Source: Stenotrophomonas sp. NA06056
Lineage (GTDB): Bacteria; Pseudomonadota; Gammaproteobacteria; Xanthomonadales; Xanthomonadaceae
Direction: 5' to 3'
Assembly: GCF_013364355.1 (NCBI RefSeq)
Contig: NZ_CP054931.1
Coordinates: forward strand, 2,108,001 to 2,172,000
Length of the DNA: 64,000 nucleotides
How positions within the stretch are numbered: the stretch's first letter is position 1; the number at the start of each line of letters is the position of its first letter. The notes under the pieces were generated by a model, which saw nothing but the letters and a program-made list of their open reading frames with translations, was not told the origin of the DNA and ran no database searches. Positions 43,827-52,551 of this stretch are shown one piece after another. The position numbers were made by a program, and so were the translations under genes.

Positions 43827-45929
43827 ATGCCCGTAGAACCGACCGGCACCGCCCCTGTTCCCGACCCGCGGATGGCGCAGGCGCTGGGTCGCGACCGTCG
43901 GCGCGTGGTGCTGAGCTACCTGGCGATGGCGCTGGCCTGGATGATCGCCAGCGACGGCGCGGTAACGGCCCTGGTGCCCGACCCGCAGCAGGCAGCACTC
44001 TGGCAGAGCGTGAAAGGCGCATTCTTTGCGCTGGCCAGCGCGGGCCTGCTGTACCTGCTGTTGCGGCCGCTGGCCGAGCACGTGCTGCACACCCACGCCC
44101 GCCTGCAGGCCTCCGAGCTGCGGCTGCGGCAGATGTTCGAGGGCAACCCCGGCCCGATCCTTGTCTATGACCTGGACACCCTGGCCATCCTCGATGCCAA
44201 CCCGGCCGCCTGCAGCACCTTCGGCTGGGAACGCGACGCGCTCCTGGCACAGACCATCGACGTGCTCTGGCCGCCCGGCCAGGACCAGGCGTTGCAGACC
44301 AAGCTGGAAGAGATCCGCGAGGCACCCGAGCAGCTGTGCATCCTGCGCACGCAGTTGCAGCTGCGCGATGGCAGCCTGCGACAGATGGAGCTGCGCTCGA
44401 ACGCGATCGACTACGACGGACACACGGCGCGCCTGCTGATCGCCATCGATCGTACCGCCGAAGACCTGGCCCAGCTGCGCCGCGACCAGGCATTGGCCCG
44501 CGTCGAAGAAGCCCATGAGCTGGCCCGCATCGGCGCATGGGAGCTGGACCCGGCCTCCGGCCAGGGCCGCTACTCCAACCAGGTCTATCGTCTGCTGGGC
44601 CGTCGCCCGCCCGAGGCGCGACGCTGGCACCGTTTCGACGAACTGCTGGTGGCAGCTGACCCGGCCACCGCCGCACAGACCGATCAGGTGCTGGCCGAGC
44701 TGTGCTCCGGGGAACAGGTGCAGCTGGATGTGCTGCTGCCGGTACTGGCAATGGATGGCCGCGCGCTGATGGTGCACCTGCGCGCAGCCAGCGGCGTGGA
44801 TGAGGCCGGCCGGGACCGGATCCTGGGCACCCTGCAGGACGTGACCGAGCGTGAGCAGTCGCGGCGCCTGCTGCGCGAACGCGAAGAACAGTTCCGCGAG
44901 CTGGTGCGGGTGTTGCCCGATGGCGTGGTGATCCTGTCCGACGAACATGTGCTGTATGCCAATGCGTGGGCAGCCAGCCTGTTCGGCTACGGCAGCCACA
45001 CACTGCTGGGCGAGCCGCTGTCGGCCCTGGTGGCAGGCGCCGACCTGGCCCGCACGCGCGCGCAGCTACGTGCCGGGCAACCCCAGCACAGCCCCGGCCA
45101 CAGCAGCGTGGTGGCCATGCAGCGCGCCGATGGCCGCAGCTTCCAGGCCGGCCTTGCAGTAGGCGACGTGCGCTACGGCGGGCGTGACTGCAAGCTGCTG
45201 ATCGTGCGCGACCTGAGCGAATCGGAACAGACCCGCAGCGCGCTGGAGACCAGCAACCGCGAGTTGCAGGCAATGGCCGGCCGCTTGTTCTCGCTGCAGG
45301 AAGATGAGCGCCGGGCCATCTCGCGCGACCTGCACGATGACATCGGCCAGGCGATCACCGCGATCAAGCTTTCGGCCTATGCGGCGCAGGACGAGGACGA
45401 CGCGCAACGGCGCGGCGAGGACCTGGCGCAGATCGTCAGCCTGGCCGATACCACCGTCGCCAAGCTGCGCGACATCTCCACCCTGCTGCGGCCACCACAG
45501 CTGGATGCACTGGGCCTGGAGGCGGCATTGAGCTGGCAGGCGCGCGTGCTGTTCCGCTCGTCCTCCGTCGAGCTGCAGGCCGAGATCGAATCGCTGCCTA
45601 CGCGCCCGGACAACAGCATCGAACAGGCCTGCTTCCGCATCGCCCAGGAAAGCCTGACCAACGTGCTGCGCCACGCGCGCGCCAGCCAGGTGGTGCTGCA
45701 GCTGCGCGACGTCGACCAGCGCGGCCTGCACCTGATGATCCGTGACGACGGCGAAGGCTTCGACCCGGATGGCCCGCGCGGCCTGGGCCTGATCGTGATG
45801 CGCGAGCGTGCGCAGAGTGTGGGCGGCCACGTGCGGATCGAGTCGGCGCATGGCGCCGGTACCCTCGTCGATGTCCACCTTCCTTACCAGGCCGCTGTTA
45901 CCGCGGCCGTAGAGTCAGCGGAATACTGA
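43827..45929 (+). CDS. PAS-containing NarL-type sensor histidine kinase
   Basis: 700 residues. Two hydrophobic helices (VVLSYLAMALAWMIAS; FFALASAGLLYLLLRP) near the N-terminus enclose a short loop, so the sensor input is probably cytoplasmic PAS domains: three folds follow at about 100-220, 230-340 and 350-465. The HisKA_3 dimerisation box is ERRAISRDLHDDIGQAITAI with the phospho-acceptor His503, and the HATPase domain ends with GEGFDPDGPRGLGLIVMRER. Such kinases pair with NarL/LuxR-type response regulators; none is in the window. It is four bases upstream of the GGDEF-EAL-REC gene and most likely co-transcribed with it. Confidence 0.9.
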   Translation: MPVEPTGTAPVPDPRMAQALGRDRRRVVLSYLAMALAWMIASDGAVTALVPDPQQAALWQSVKGAFFALASAGLLYLLLRPLAEHVLHTHARLQASELRLRQMFEGNPGPILVYDLDTLAILDANPAACSTFGWERDALLAQTIDVLWPPGQDQALQTKLEEIREAPEQLCILRTQLQLRDGSLRQMELRSNAIDYDGHTARLLIAIDRTAEDLAQLRRDQALARVEEAHELARIGAWELDPASGQGRYSNQVYRLLGRRPPEARRWHRFDELLVAADPATAAQTDQVLAELCSGEQVQLDVLLPVLAMDGRALMVHLRAASGVDEAGRDRILGTLQDVTEREQSRRLLREREEQFRELVRVLPDGVVILSDEHVLYANAWAASLFGYGSHTLLGEPLSALVAGADLARTRAQLRAGQPQHSPGHSSVVAMQRADGRSFQAGLAVGDVRYGGRDCKLLIVRDLSESEQTRSALETSNRELQAMAGRLFSLQEDERRAISRDLHDDIGQAITAIKLSAYAAQDEDDAQRRGEDLAQIVSLADTTVAKLRDISTLLRPPQLDALGLEAALSWQARVLFRSSSVELQAEIESLPTRPDNSIEQACFRIAQESLTNVLRHARASQVVLQLRDVDQRGLHLMIRDDGEGFDPDGPRGLGLIVMRERAQSVGGHVRIESAHGAGTLVDVHLPYQAAVTAAVESAEY

Positions 45930-45933
45930 GCCC

Positions 45934-47709
45934 ATGTGGAACCCCAACCTGCCCCCGGTCAGCATCGATGACGCGCCTGATCGACTCGGCGCCGGCAATC
46001 CCGAGCTGCAGGCGATGGTCGCCGAAGCCGCTTCCGGTGGCACCGCGCTGATGCTGATGCACGTGGACATCGACCACTTCGCCTCGGTCAACGAGAACAT
46101 GAGCGCGGAGGTGGGTGACCAGGCACTCGTGTTGGTCGCCCAGCGCCTTCAGTCCTACCTGCGCGGTCGCGGCAAGCTGTGGCGACACGGCAGCGATGAA
46201 TTCCTGATCGCCGTGCCGCGCACCGCTGACCTGCCACTGGCCGAGGATTTCGCCGAAGAGATCCGCCAGCAGATGGAGCTGCCCCTCTCGGTACTGCCCT
46301 ATACGCTGTTCATGACCGGCAAGCTGGGCGTGAGCCTGTGCCCGGAGCACGCCAGCAACGCCTCGCGCCTGCTCGACCATGCCGAGGACGCCCTCTACCA
46401 GGCGGCCCGCGAAGGCGGCAATGCGGTGCGCATCCATGCGGTGGACACGCCACCGAGCGCGCACAGCGAGAGCATCATCGCGCGACAGATCGTTGATGCC
46501 ATTCCCAACGGCGAACTGAAGCTGCGCTACCAGCCGCTGGTGAGCGCACGCGATGGCCATGTGGTGGGCATGGAAGCGCTGCTGCGCTGGCAGTCGCCCA
46601 CCCTGGGCATGCTGGTGCCGGAACGCTTCATGCGCACCGCCGAGCGCTTGGGCATCATCGTGCAGATCGGCACGTGGGTGCTTGAAGGCGCGTTGAAGCA
46701 GGCCAGGCTGTGGCGCGACCAGGGCTTCGATGACTTCACCATTGCGGTGAATGTCTCGACCCTGCAGCTGCTGCGGCCGAACTTCTTTGCCGAAGTGATG
46801 GGCGTGATCCAGGCCTCTGGCGTGCCGGCACAGATGCTGACGCTGGAGATCAACGAAAGCGCCCTGACCAACAACGTCAACTTCGTCCACGAAACGCTGG
46901 CCAACCTGCGCAACGAAGGCATCAGCCTGAGCCTGGACAACTTCGGCACCGGCGATTCGAGCCTGAGTGCGCTGGTGCGTTACCCGGTGGACAAGCTGAA
47001 GATCGACCGCAGCTTCATCAAGAGCGCACCGGCGGGCAATCGTGAAGCCGCCATCGCCCGCGCGATCATTGCGATGGGCCACCAGCTGGGCATGACGGTG
47101 ATCGCCAACGGCGTGGAGTCGCAGGCGCAGCTGGGCTTCCTGCGCCGCAACGACTGCGATGTGTTCCAGGGCTATCTGTTCGGCGAGCCGATGTCGGCCG
47201 ATGCCGCCGGCATGACCCTGCGCCGCCGCTACCTGCGCCCGGAAGCGTTCGCCGAAACCCGGCCGGATCGTACGCTGCTGCTGCTGGACGACGAGGAGAA
47301 CGTGCTGCGTTCGCTGGTGCGCCTGTTCCGCCGCGATGGTTACCGCATCCTGGCGGCAGGTAACGTGCGCGATGCGTTCGACCTGCTGGCGATCAACGAC
47401 GTGCAGGTGATCCTGTCCGACCAGCGCATGAGCGACATGAGCGGCACCGAGTTCCTGGGCCGGGTGAAGATGCTGTACCCGGACACGATCCGCCTGGTGC
47501 TGTCCGGCTACACCGACTTGAACACGGTGACCGACGCCATCAACCGGGGGGCGATCTATCGATTCCTGACCAAGCCGTGGAACGACGACGAGCTGCGCAA
47601 GCACATCCACCAGGCGTTCCGTACGTATGAGGAACAGCGGCGCAGCAACGGCGGGCAGCTCGCCGCCGAGTCGGCGGACGGCGGCGAGGATCGTTCACCG
47701 CTGCGCTGA
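45934..47709 (+). CDS. GGDEF-EAL-REC protein with eroded catalytic motifs
   Basis: 591 residues in the order GGDEF (about 20-165), EAL (about 180-430), receiver (about 447-565). The GGDEF signature is GSDEF. The EAL motif (MEALLRW) and VNVS are kept, but the metal-binding DDFGTG is DNFGTG (Asn336) and the catalytic-loop AEGVE is ANGVE (Asn392); both replaced residues are essential in studied EAL enzymes. The receiver has an intact phospho-acceptor region (ILSDQRM, Asp496), switch Ser in LSGYT, and KPW. It probably binds rather than turns over c-di-GMP and is switched by phosphorylation. A C-terminal receiver is unusual. Its kinase could be the PAS kinase just upstream, or the convergent one at 47803. 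Confidence 0.88.
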   Translation: MWNPNLPPVSIDDAPDRLGAGNPELQAMVAEAASGGTALMLMHVDIDHFASVNENMSAEVGDQALVLVAQRLQSYLRGRGKLWRHGSDEFLIAVPRTADLPLAEDFAEEIRQQMELPLSVLPYTLFMTGKLGVSLCPEHASNASRLLDHAEDALYQAAREGGNAVRIHAVDTPPSAHSESIIARQIVDAIPNGELKLRYQPLVSARDGHVVGMEALLRWQSPTLGMLVPERFMRTAERLGIIVQIGTWVLEGALKQARLWRDQGFDDFTIAVNVSTLQLLRPNFFAEVMGVIQASGVPAQMLTLEINESALTNNVNFVHETLANLRNEGISLSLDNFGTGDSSLSALVRYPVDKLKIDRSFIKSAPAGNREAAIARAIIAMGHQLGMTVIANGVESQAQLGFLRRNDCDVFQGYLFGEPMSADAAGMTLRRRYLRPEAFAETRPDRTLLLLDDEENVLRSLVRLFRRDGYRILAAGNVRDAFDLLAINDVQVILSDQRMSDMSGTEFLGRVKMLYPDTIRLVLSGYTDLNTVTDAINRGAIYRFLTKPWNDDELRKHIHQAFRTYEEQRRSNGGQLAAESADGGEDRSPLR

Positions 47710-47720
47710 CCCTGCACGAG

Positions 47721-47795
47721 GTAGTGCCGGCCGCTGGCCGGTAACTGCAGGGTATTGAGGTCCACAGGGTTGCCGGCCAGCGGCCGGCATTACCA
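47721..47795. repeat. SMAG dimer in inverted orientation
   Basis: GTAGTGCCGGCCGCTGGCCGG at 47721-47741 and an inverted TGCCGGCCAGCGGCCGGCA with TTAC at 47771-47795, separated by about 30 bases. They occupy the gap between two convergent genes and may form a large cruciform or bidirectional terminator. Confidence 0.88.
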
Positions 47796-47802
47796 CAATC
47801 CT

Positions 47803-49020
47803 TTACCGGGGCTGCTTGATCGGCAGCACCAGGCGGAAGCGCGAGCCGACGCCCGGGGTGCTGTCCAGGTCGATGCGGCCGTGGTGCTTGTTGATGATGC
47901 TGTAGGAAATCGACAGGCCCAGGCCGGTGCCACTGCCCACCGGCTTGGTGGTGAAGAACGGATCGAAGATACGCTGGCGCAGTTCCGGCGAAATGCCACC
48001 GCCGGTGTCTTCGAACTCGACCCACACCGTATCGCCATCCACGCCGGTACGCACGGTGATCGTGCCGCGCTCGGCAATGGCGTGACCGGCGTTGAGCAGC
48101 AGGTTCATGTAGACCTGGTTCAACTCCGACGGCAGGCACTCCACAAGCGGCAGCTGGCCGAACTCGCGCACCAGGTGCACCTTGTACTTGAGCTCGTTCC
48201 AGATGATGTTGATGGTCGATTCAAGGCCGGAATGCAGGTCGACCAGCTTCCACGACTCGTCGCGGCCGGAATAGGAGAAGTCCTTCAGGTCGCGCACGAT
48301 GCGGGTGACCCGCTCGATGCCTTCGCGCGATTCGGCCATCAGCTGCGGCAGATCGCGGCTGATGAAATCGATATCCAGGCGGTCACGGATATCGTCGATT
48401 TCCGGAATCAACGCCTTCGGGTCGGGCGCACGCAGGGCACGTTCGTAGGCTTCGATCACCGTGAACAGACTGCGCAGGTATTCCTGCAGGCTGCCCAGGT
48501 TGGAATGCACGTAGCCGATCGGGTTGTTGATCTCATGGGCCACGCCGGCGGCAAGCTGGCCGATGGACGCCATCTTCTCCGACTGCAGCAGCTTTTCCTG
48601 GGTGCCGTTCAAGCGCAGGTACGCCTGGCGCAGTTCGGCATGGCGCTGCTGCAGTTCGCGCTCGTAGTCTTCCTGGCCTTCGATATGGCGGAACAATGCC
48701 AGGTAGTGCCCCGAGCCGGGTTCGCCATGGAAGTACAGATGGGCGATGACCACGCCCTCCCCCAGCGGCAGGCTGCCGTTCCAGTGGCCGTGCTGGCGCG
48801 CATGTTCGAGCGCATCCGGCGGCAGCAGCTCGCGCAGTCGCTGGGGCGCCGGCAGGGCGCCTTCGTCGCTGCCCAGCAGGCTCTGTGCGGCCGGGTTGGC
48901 CAGGGCCACCTGGCCATCTTCGGTGAACAGCAGCAAGCCCTCGCGCAGGCGCTCAAGCAGGGCCTGCAACACCGGTTGCGGCGGAAGGGGGGCGGTAACC
49001 AGGACGTTGGCGGCGGACAC
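47803..49020 (-). CDS. PAS sensor histidine kinase
   Basis: 405 residues, soluble. An N-terminal PAS fold (residues about 15-115: [20 protein letters not shown]) and a linker coiled coil ([20 protein letters not shown]) precede the H-box [17 protein letters not shown] with phospho-acceptor His162. HATPase boxes follow: [45 protein letters not shown]. This class often partners receivers of the 'DQRM' type, which is what the convergent GGDEF-EAL-REC protein has. No signal peptide. It reads away from the flagellar block and has no obvious operon partner. The start ATG at 49020 is the first in a stop-delimited frame with family homology. Confidence 0.9.
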   Translation of the reverse strand: MSAANVLVTAPLPPQPVLQALLERLREGLLLFTEDGQVALANPAAQSLLGSDEGALPAPQRLRELLPPDALEHARQHGHWNGSLPLGEGVVIAHLYFHGEPGSGHYLALFRHIEGQEDYERELQQRHAELRQAYLRLNGTQEKLLQSEKMASIGQLAAGVAHEINNPIGYVHSNLGSLQEYLRSLFTVIEAYERALRAPDPKALIPEIDDIRDRLDIDFISRDLPQLMAESREGIERVTRIVRDLKDFSYSGRDESWKLVDLHSGLESTINIIWNELKYKVHLVREFGQLPLVECLPSELNQVYMNLLLNAGHAIAERGTITVRTGVDGDTVWVEFEDTGGGISPELRQRIFDPFFTTKPVGSGTGLGLSISYSIINKHHGRIDLDSTPGVGSRFRLVLPIKQPR

Positions 49021-49111
49021 GGCGACTCGAGGCGATCAAACAGGCGCCCAATATACGCGCTCGTGCGGCGGCCGACAGCCGCCATCGGGCGGCCGACCGA
49101 CCGCCGGCCTG

Positions 49112-49450
49112 TCAGGCGACGGCGAGTGGCCGCCGCGCGGTGACGGTGTGCGACTGGCCCTTGGCATCGTACGCCGAGGACTCCTCGGTGCGGCCCATCT
49201 GGCGCAGTGCCCAGTTGACCTCGCGCCGGCGCCGCGACAGCAGCACGCCGTTGGCGCGATTGCGTTCGGCCAGTTCCTGCAGCTGCTCGCCCTCGCCCAC
49301 CGGTGGCGCGCCTTCCAGCGCACGCAGCGCTTCCAGCTTCGCGCCGGTGGCACGGATCAAGGCGTGCACGTCGTGCTCGACCAGGGCCTGGCGTTCAACG
49401 TCCAAGGCCTGGGCAAGGCGCTGCAGCGGCTCGCTCATCGCCGCGGTCAT
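49112..49450 (-). CDS. flgN: Flagellar chaperone FlgN
   Basis: 112 residues, helical, with the FlgN coiled-coil pattern: LQRLAQALDVERQALVEHDV, KLEALRALEGA, ELAERNRANGVLLSRRRREV. FlgN keeps FlgK and FlgL unfolded for export through the flagellar type III system. It lies directly after flgM, overlapping its stop codon; ATG at 49450 overlaps as ATGA and suggests coupling, while a second ATG at 49438 is also possible. Sequence conservation in this family is low, so the call depends on size, heptads and place. Confidence 0.85.
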   Translation of the reverse strand: MTAAMSEPLQRLAQALDVERQALVEHDVHALIRATGAKLEALRALEGAPPVGEGEQLQELAERNRANGVLLSRRRREVNWALRQMGRTEESSAYDAKGQSHTVTARRPLAVA

Positions 49451-49752
49451 CCTTGCAGCTGCTGGTCCAGTTCAAGCATGCGCGAAGCGATCGCGTCCGG
49501 ATTGATCTTGTAGGTGCCGTTCTGCAGCGATTCGCGCACCGCTGCAACACGCTGGGCGTCGATCGCCGGGGCGGTGCTCAGCTCACGCTCGATGGCCTGC
49601 AGGTTGGTGGCTTCGCCGGTCAGGCGCAGGCTGTCGGCCGCCTCGACTGGACGTGCCGCCGAATCGGTGCTGACGCCGGGCTTGGCGGCCGGAGTGGTCA
49701 CGCTGCGCAGTGCCTGGGGGACCTGCAGGTTGCCGTCGATTTTCTGGCTCAT
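49447..49752 (-). CDS. flgM: Anti-sigma-28 factor FlgM
   Basis: 101 residues. N-terminal half is polar and likely disordered (MSQKIDGNLQVPQALRSVTT); the C-terminal half carries the sigma-28-binding helices: LSTAPAIDAQRVAAVRESLQ, NGTYKINPDAIASRMLEL. FlgM holds FliA inactive until it is exported after hook completion. It has a consensus sigma-28 promoter, giving the familiar negative loop, and overlaps flgN. ATG at 49752 is used. Confidence 0.93.
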   Translation of the reverse strand: MSQKIDGNLQVPQALRSVTTPAAKPGVSTDSAARPVEAADSLRLTGEATNLQAIERELSTAPAIDAQRVAAVRESLQNGTYKINPDAIASRMLELDQQLQG

Positions 49753-49782
49753 GGGGTGTCCTGGAGTTGCCGTACACAAGGG

Positions 49783-49809
49783 ATAACGGCCGCAGGGCCG
49801 TGATCTTTA
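49783..49809 (-). promoter_or_regulatory. Sigma-28 promoter of flgM-flgN
   Basis: TAAA (49806-49809), 15-base spacer, GCCGTTAT (49783-49790) on the minus strand. It starts in the 75-base gap between flgA and flgM, so flgMN can be expressed late, separately from flgA. Confidence 0.85.
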
Positions 49810-49827
49810 GGGGAATTCTGCATTATT

Positions 49828-50484
49828 TCAACGCGCCACGATTACGTCACCGGCCGCGTCCACCGTGCCCTGCACGATACGGCGCGAGGACAGGTTTTCC
49901 ACTGAGACGCGTTCGTTCTGGCCGGCATCACCCAGTGCGCGCCCGGCAATGCGGACCTCGACTGAACCACGCCGCGATACCAGTGCCACACTGTCTCCTC
50001 GCTTGATGAGACGCTGGGCGACCAGATCGTTGCTGGACAACAGGGTTCCCGCCGGCAACGGCCGACGGGCGATGCGACCGATCGCTGCCGCAGGATCGGC
50101 CAGCACTGCGCCGGCAATCCGTGCCGCGTCACGCTGGGCAGTACTGATATCGGCGGCGGCAATGGATTCTCCAGTGCCAATACCACGGGTCAGCACCAGC
50201 ACCGTCTGGTTGCGACGCACCTTCACCGGCACGAACAGGCGCCAGCCACCGGCATCGGGGCAGCTGACTTCCACCGTGGTGGTAGCGGTGGGCTGCACCT
50301 GCAATGCGCCGCCACACTTTGGAAGGCGCAGCGCATCGGCGACGACGGCCTCACCTTCGGTGCCAGCCGCGAGGGTCGACAGCGCAGCAGCACGGATGCT
50401 GGCGACCGGTTGCCAGTCGGCAGCGGTCGCCCACGGCGCGGCCACGGCCAGTGCAATGGCAAGGAAACAAGCAACACGGCGCAT
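49828..50484 (-). CDS. flgA: Flagellar basal-body P-ring assembly chaperone FlgA
   Basis: 218 residues with a signal peptide (ACFLAIALAVAAPWATA). Periplasmic chaperone for FlgI. The C-terminal SAF-like domain is clear: ADISTAQRDAARIAGAVLAD, IGRIARRPLPAGTLLSSNDL, RLIKRGDSVALVSRRGSVEV, and NERVSVENLSSRRIVQGTVD. It heads the minus-strand flgA-flgM-flgN group and has its own sigma-54 promoter. ATG at 50484 precedes the signal peptide. Confidence 0.95.
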   Translation of the reverse strand: MRRVACFLAIALAVAAPWATAADWQPVASIRAAALSTLAAGTEGEAVVADALRLPKCGGALQVQPTATTTVEVSCPDAGGWRLFVPVKVRRNQTVLVLTRGIGTGESIAAADISTAQRDAARIAGAVLADPAAAIGRIARRPLPAGTLLSSNDLVAQRLIKRGDSVALVSRRGSVEVRIAGRALGDAGQNERVSVENLSSRRIVQGTVDAAGDVIVAR

Positions 50485-50520
50485 GGCGCCTCCTGTCGGT
50501 AAGACCTGGCCCAGACGCGT

Positions 50521-50535
50521 GCAAGCTGCGTGCCA
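50521..50535 (-). promoter_or_regulatory. Sigma-54 promoter of flgA
   Basis: TGGCACGCAGCTTGC on the minus strand: -24 GG and -12 GC spaced as in the RpoN consensus TGGCACG-N4-TTGC. It predicts a start about 25 bases before the flgA ATG. Confidence 0.88.
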
Positions 50536-50582
50536 CTGGCAATGGGCGGAACTCTCCCATTCCTGGCCCTGCACACAGGCCC

Positions 50583-50610
50583 TCAAGTTCCGCCCTGCCC
50601 GCGCCGATAC
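50583..50610 (+). promoter_or_regulatory. Possible sigma-28 promoter of cheV (leaderless)
   Basis: TCAAGTTC and GCCGATAC are separated by 12 bases, one more than the consensus 11. The -10 ends seven bases before the cheV ATG, so the message would start at or very near the start codon. No Shine-Dalgarno is seen. Confidence 0.55.
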
Positions 50611-50617
50611 AGCAGCC

Positions 50618-51562
50618 ATGTCCCATGACCTGCTCAACCGGATCGACCAGCGAACCCGACTGGCCGGCCACAATCGCCTGGCGCTGCTGCTGTTCCGCCT
50701 CGGCGGACGTCAGCTTTTTGGCGTCAACGTCTTCAAGGTGCAGGAAGTACTGCGCCGCCCGGAACTGTTCCAGGTACCCGGTCTGCCCGGCCAGTTTGCC
50801 GGCGTGGCCGATGTGCGCGGCCGCTCGGTACCGGTGCTGGACCTGGGCCTGGCCATCGGCCACCCCGAGCGCGAGCCGGATGCGGACACCGCCCCCGGTT
50901 ACCTGGTCGTGACTGAGTTCAATCGCTCGATCCAGGGCTTCCTGGTCAGTGGCGTGGAGCGCATCGTCAACATCGCGGTGGAAGACATCCACCCGCCGCC
51001 GGAACTGGGGGCGGAGTCCAGCTACCTGACCGCGGTGACCCGCTTCCAGGGCGAGCTGATCCAGGTGATCGACGTGGAAAGCGTACTGGCCGATATCGCC
51101 CAGGTCCGCAGTGAAGCAGTGCTCGACCCGGCCATGGCGATGCCCGCCGATGCCCCGCAACTGCAGGTGCTGGTGGTGGATGATTCGCGGGTGGCCCGTC
51201 AACAGATCCGCAGCGTGCTGGACCAGCTGGGCGTGGGTGCGACCCTGCTCTCGGACGGCAAGCAGGCGCTGGACCATCTGCTGCAGATTCACGCTTCGGG
51301 TGAAAACCCGGCCGATCGCTACGCCATGGTGATCTCCGACATCGAGATGCCGGCGATGGACGGCTACACGCTGACGACGGAAATCCGGCGGCACGCTGGC
51401 CTGTCTGGGCTGTACGTGCTGCTGCACACCTCCCTGTCGGGCGTATTCAACAATGCGATGGTGGAGCGCGTGGGCGCCAACGCCTTCGTCGCCAAGTACT
51501 CACCGCACGAGCTGGCCGACTTCGTGCTGGACCGCCTGCGCAAGGTGGCAATGGCGGCGTAA
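50618..51562 (+). CDS. cheV: Chemotaxis coupling protein CheV (CheW-REC)
   Basis: 314 residues. Residues about 1-165 form a CheW domain (FGVNVFKVQEVLRRPELFQV; GVADVRGRSVPVLDLGLAIG) that links receptors to CheA. Residues about 175-305 form a receiver: VLVVDDSRVARQQIRSVL, phospho-acceptor Asp in MVISDIEMPAMDGY, Ser in LHTSLSG, and Lys in FVAKYSPHEL. The receiver probably modulates coupling after phosphorylation by CheA. CheV stands between flgA and flgB in many gammaproteobacteria. The ATG at 50618 starts MSHDLLNRID. Confidence 0.95.
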   Translation: MSHDLLNRIDQRTRLAGHNRLALLLFRLGGRQLFGVNVFKVQEVLRRPELFQVPGLPGQFAGVADVRGRSVPVLDLGLAIGHPEREPDADTAPGYLVVTEFNRSIQGFLVSGVERIVNIAVEDIHPPPELGAESSYLTAVTRFQGELIQVIDVESVLADIAQVRSEAVLDPAMAMPADAPQLQVLVVDDSRVARQQIRSVLDQLGVGATLLSDGKQALDHLLQIHASGENPADRYAMVISDIEMPAMDGYTLTTEIRRHAGLSGLYVLLHTSLSGVFNNAMVERVGANAFVAKYSPHELADFVLDRLRKVAMAA

Positions 51563-51580
51563 GGCCGCCTCACGGGTCTC

Positions 51581-51648
51581 CGCCGGGCATGGCCCGGCGC
51601 TACCAGACACCTGCCCCGACCCACGGTAGCGCCGGGCCATGCCCGGCG
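51581..51648. repeat. Inverted SMAG dimer between cheV and flgB
   Basis: CGCCGGGCATGGCCCGGCGC + TACC (51581-51604) in reverse orientation, then GTAG + CGCCGGGCCATGCCCGGCG (51626-51648). The pair lies right after cheV and before the flgB sigma-54 promoter, so it may separate the two transcripts. Confidence 0.88.
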
Positions 51649-51672
51649 AGCGCGCCGTTGCGCACCACGGTT

Positions 51673-51688
51673 TGGCACACCGCTTGCA
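51673..51688 (+). promoter_or_regulatory. Sigma-54 promoter of flgB operon
   Basis: TGGCACACCGCTTGCA, full match to the -24/-12 consensus. It lies 33 bases before the flgB start codon. Confidence 0.9.
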
Positions 51689-51721
51689 GCTTCCCGGGCA
51701 ACGTTCCCGTGGGAGTGCACC

Positions 51722-52117
51722 GTGCGCAACCTGATTACCGACTACCTGGGCGTCCATGCCCAGGCCATGCCGTTGCGCGAACAGCGGATGAAGCTGATCG
51801 CCAGCAATCTCGGCAATGCCGACACTCCCGGCTATAAAGCCCAGGACCTGGACTTCGATTCCGCCCTGCGCCATGCCCAGGGGCTGGATGCCAACGGCCT
51901 GATGACCACCACCAACGAGCAGCACTACGAAATCAGTAGTGGCCTCAATCCGTTCCAGGTGGCCCGCGAGGGCGTGCAGCCCAGCATCGACGGCAACACC
52001 GTCGACCCCGATGCCGAACGCGCCGCCTATGGCCGCGCCGCGCTGGAATACCGCGCCTCGCTGAGCTTCGTCGAAAGCAAGGTGCGTTCCATGCTCACCG
52101 CGATCACGGGGCAATAA
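51722..52117 (+). CDS. flgB: Flagellar proximal rod protein FlgB
   Basis: 131-residue rod subunit exported through the flagellar basal body. Near the start LIASNLGNADTPGYKAQDLD carries the rod/hook-family ANxxTPGY signature, and the end YRASLSFVESKVRSMLTAIT is the conserved coiled coil. Start codon is GTG 51722, 33 bases after the sigma-54 promoter; GGGAG lies upstream. First gene of flgBCDEF. Confidence 0.95.
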   Translation: MRNLITDYLGVHAQAMPLREQRMKLIASNLGNADTPGYKAQDLDFDSALRHAQGLDANGLMTTTNEQHYEISSGLNPFQVAREGVQPSIDGNTVDPDAERAAYGRAALEYRASLSFVESKVRSMLTAITGQ

Positions 52118-52120
52118 GCC

Positions 52121-52528
52121 ATGAGCAACCTGCCGATCTTCGACATCGCCGGCTCCGCGCTGCAGGCGCAGTCGGTGCGCATGAGCACCATCGCCTCCAA
52201 CCTGTCCAACGCCGACAGCATCGCCGGCTCCGCCGACGCGGTGTACAAGCCGCTGGAACCGATCTTCCAAGCGGTCACCAGCAAGACCGATCCGAACATC
52301 ACCTCGGTGCAGGTCAAGGAGATCACCCAGAGCAACGCGGCGCCGATCAAGCGCTACGAGCCGGGCCATCCGCTGGCCGACGGCGAGGGCTACATCTACC
52401 AGCCCGACGTCGATCCGGTGGCGCAGATGGTCAATCTGATTTCCACCTCGCGCAATTACCAGGCCGGCGTGGAGATGTTGACCACCGCCAAGGAACTGGC
52501 CCTGGCCACCCTGACCATGGGCCGCTGA
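52121..52528 (+). CDS. flgC: Flagellar proximal rod protein FlgC
   Basis: 135-residue rod subunit. N-terminus IFDIAGSALQAQSVRMSTIA with SNLSNADS, and C-terminal NYQAGVEMLTTAKELALATL, are typical. Three bases separate it from flgB, so translation is probably coupled. FlgC stacks on FlgB in the proximal rod. Confidence 0.96.
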   Translation: MSNLPIFDIAGSALQAQSVRMSTIASNLSNADSIAGSADAVYKPLEPIFQAVTSKTDPNITSVQVKEITQSNAAPIKRYEPGHPLADGEGYIYQPDVDPVAQMVNLISTSRNYQAGVEMLTTAKELALATLTMGR

Positions 52529-52551
52529 GGCCCGCTGCACCGGACACCGCC

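Noticed and set aside
43684..45273. N-terminal extension of the PAS-GGDEF-EAL frame
   Set aside because: It is antisense to the histidine kinase and made of Arg/Ala/Pro-rich shadow sequence; a GTG with a good ribosome site at 43683 starts the conserved part.
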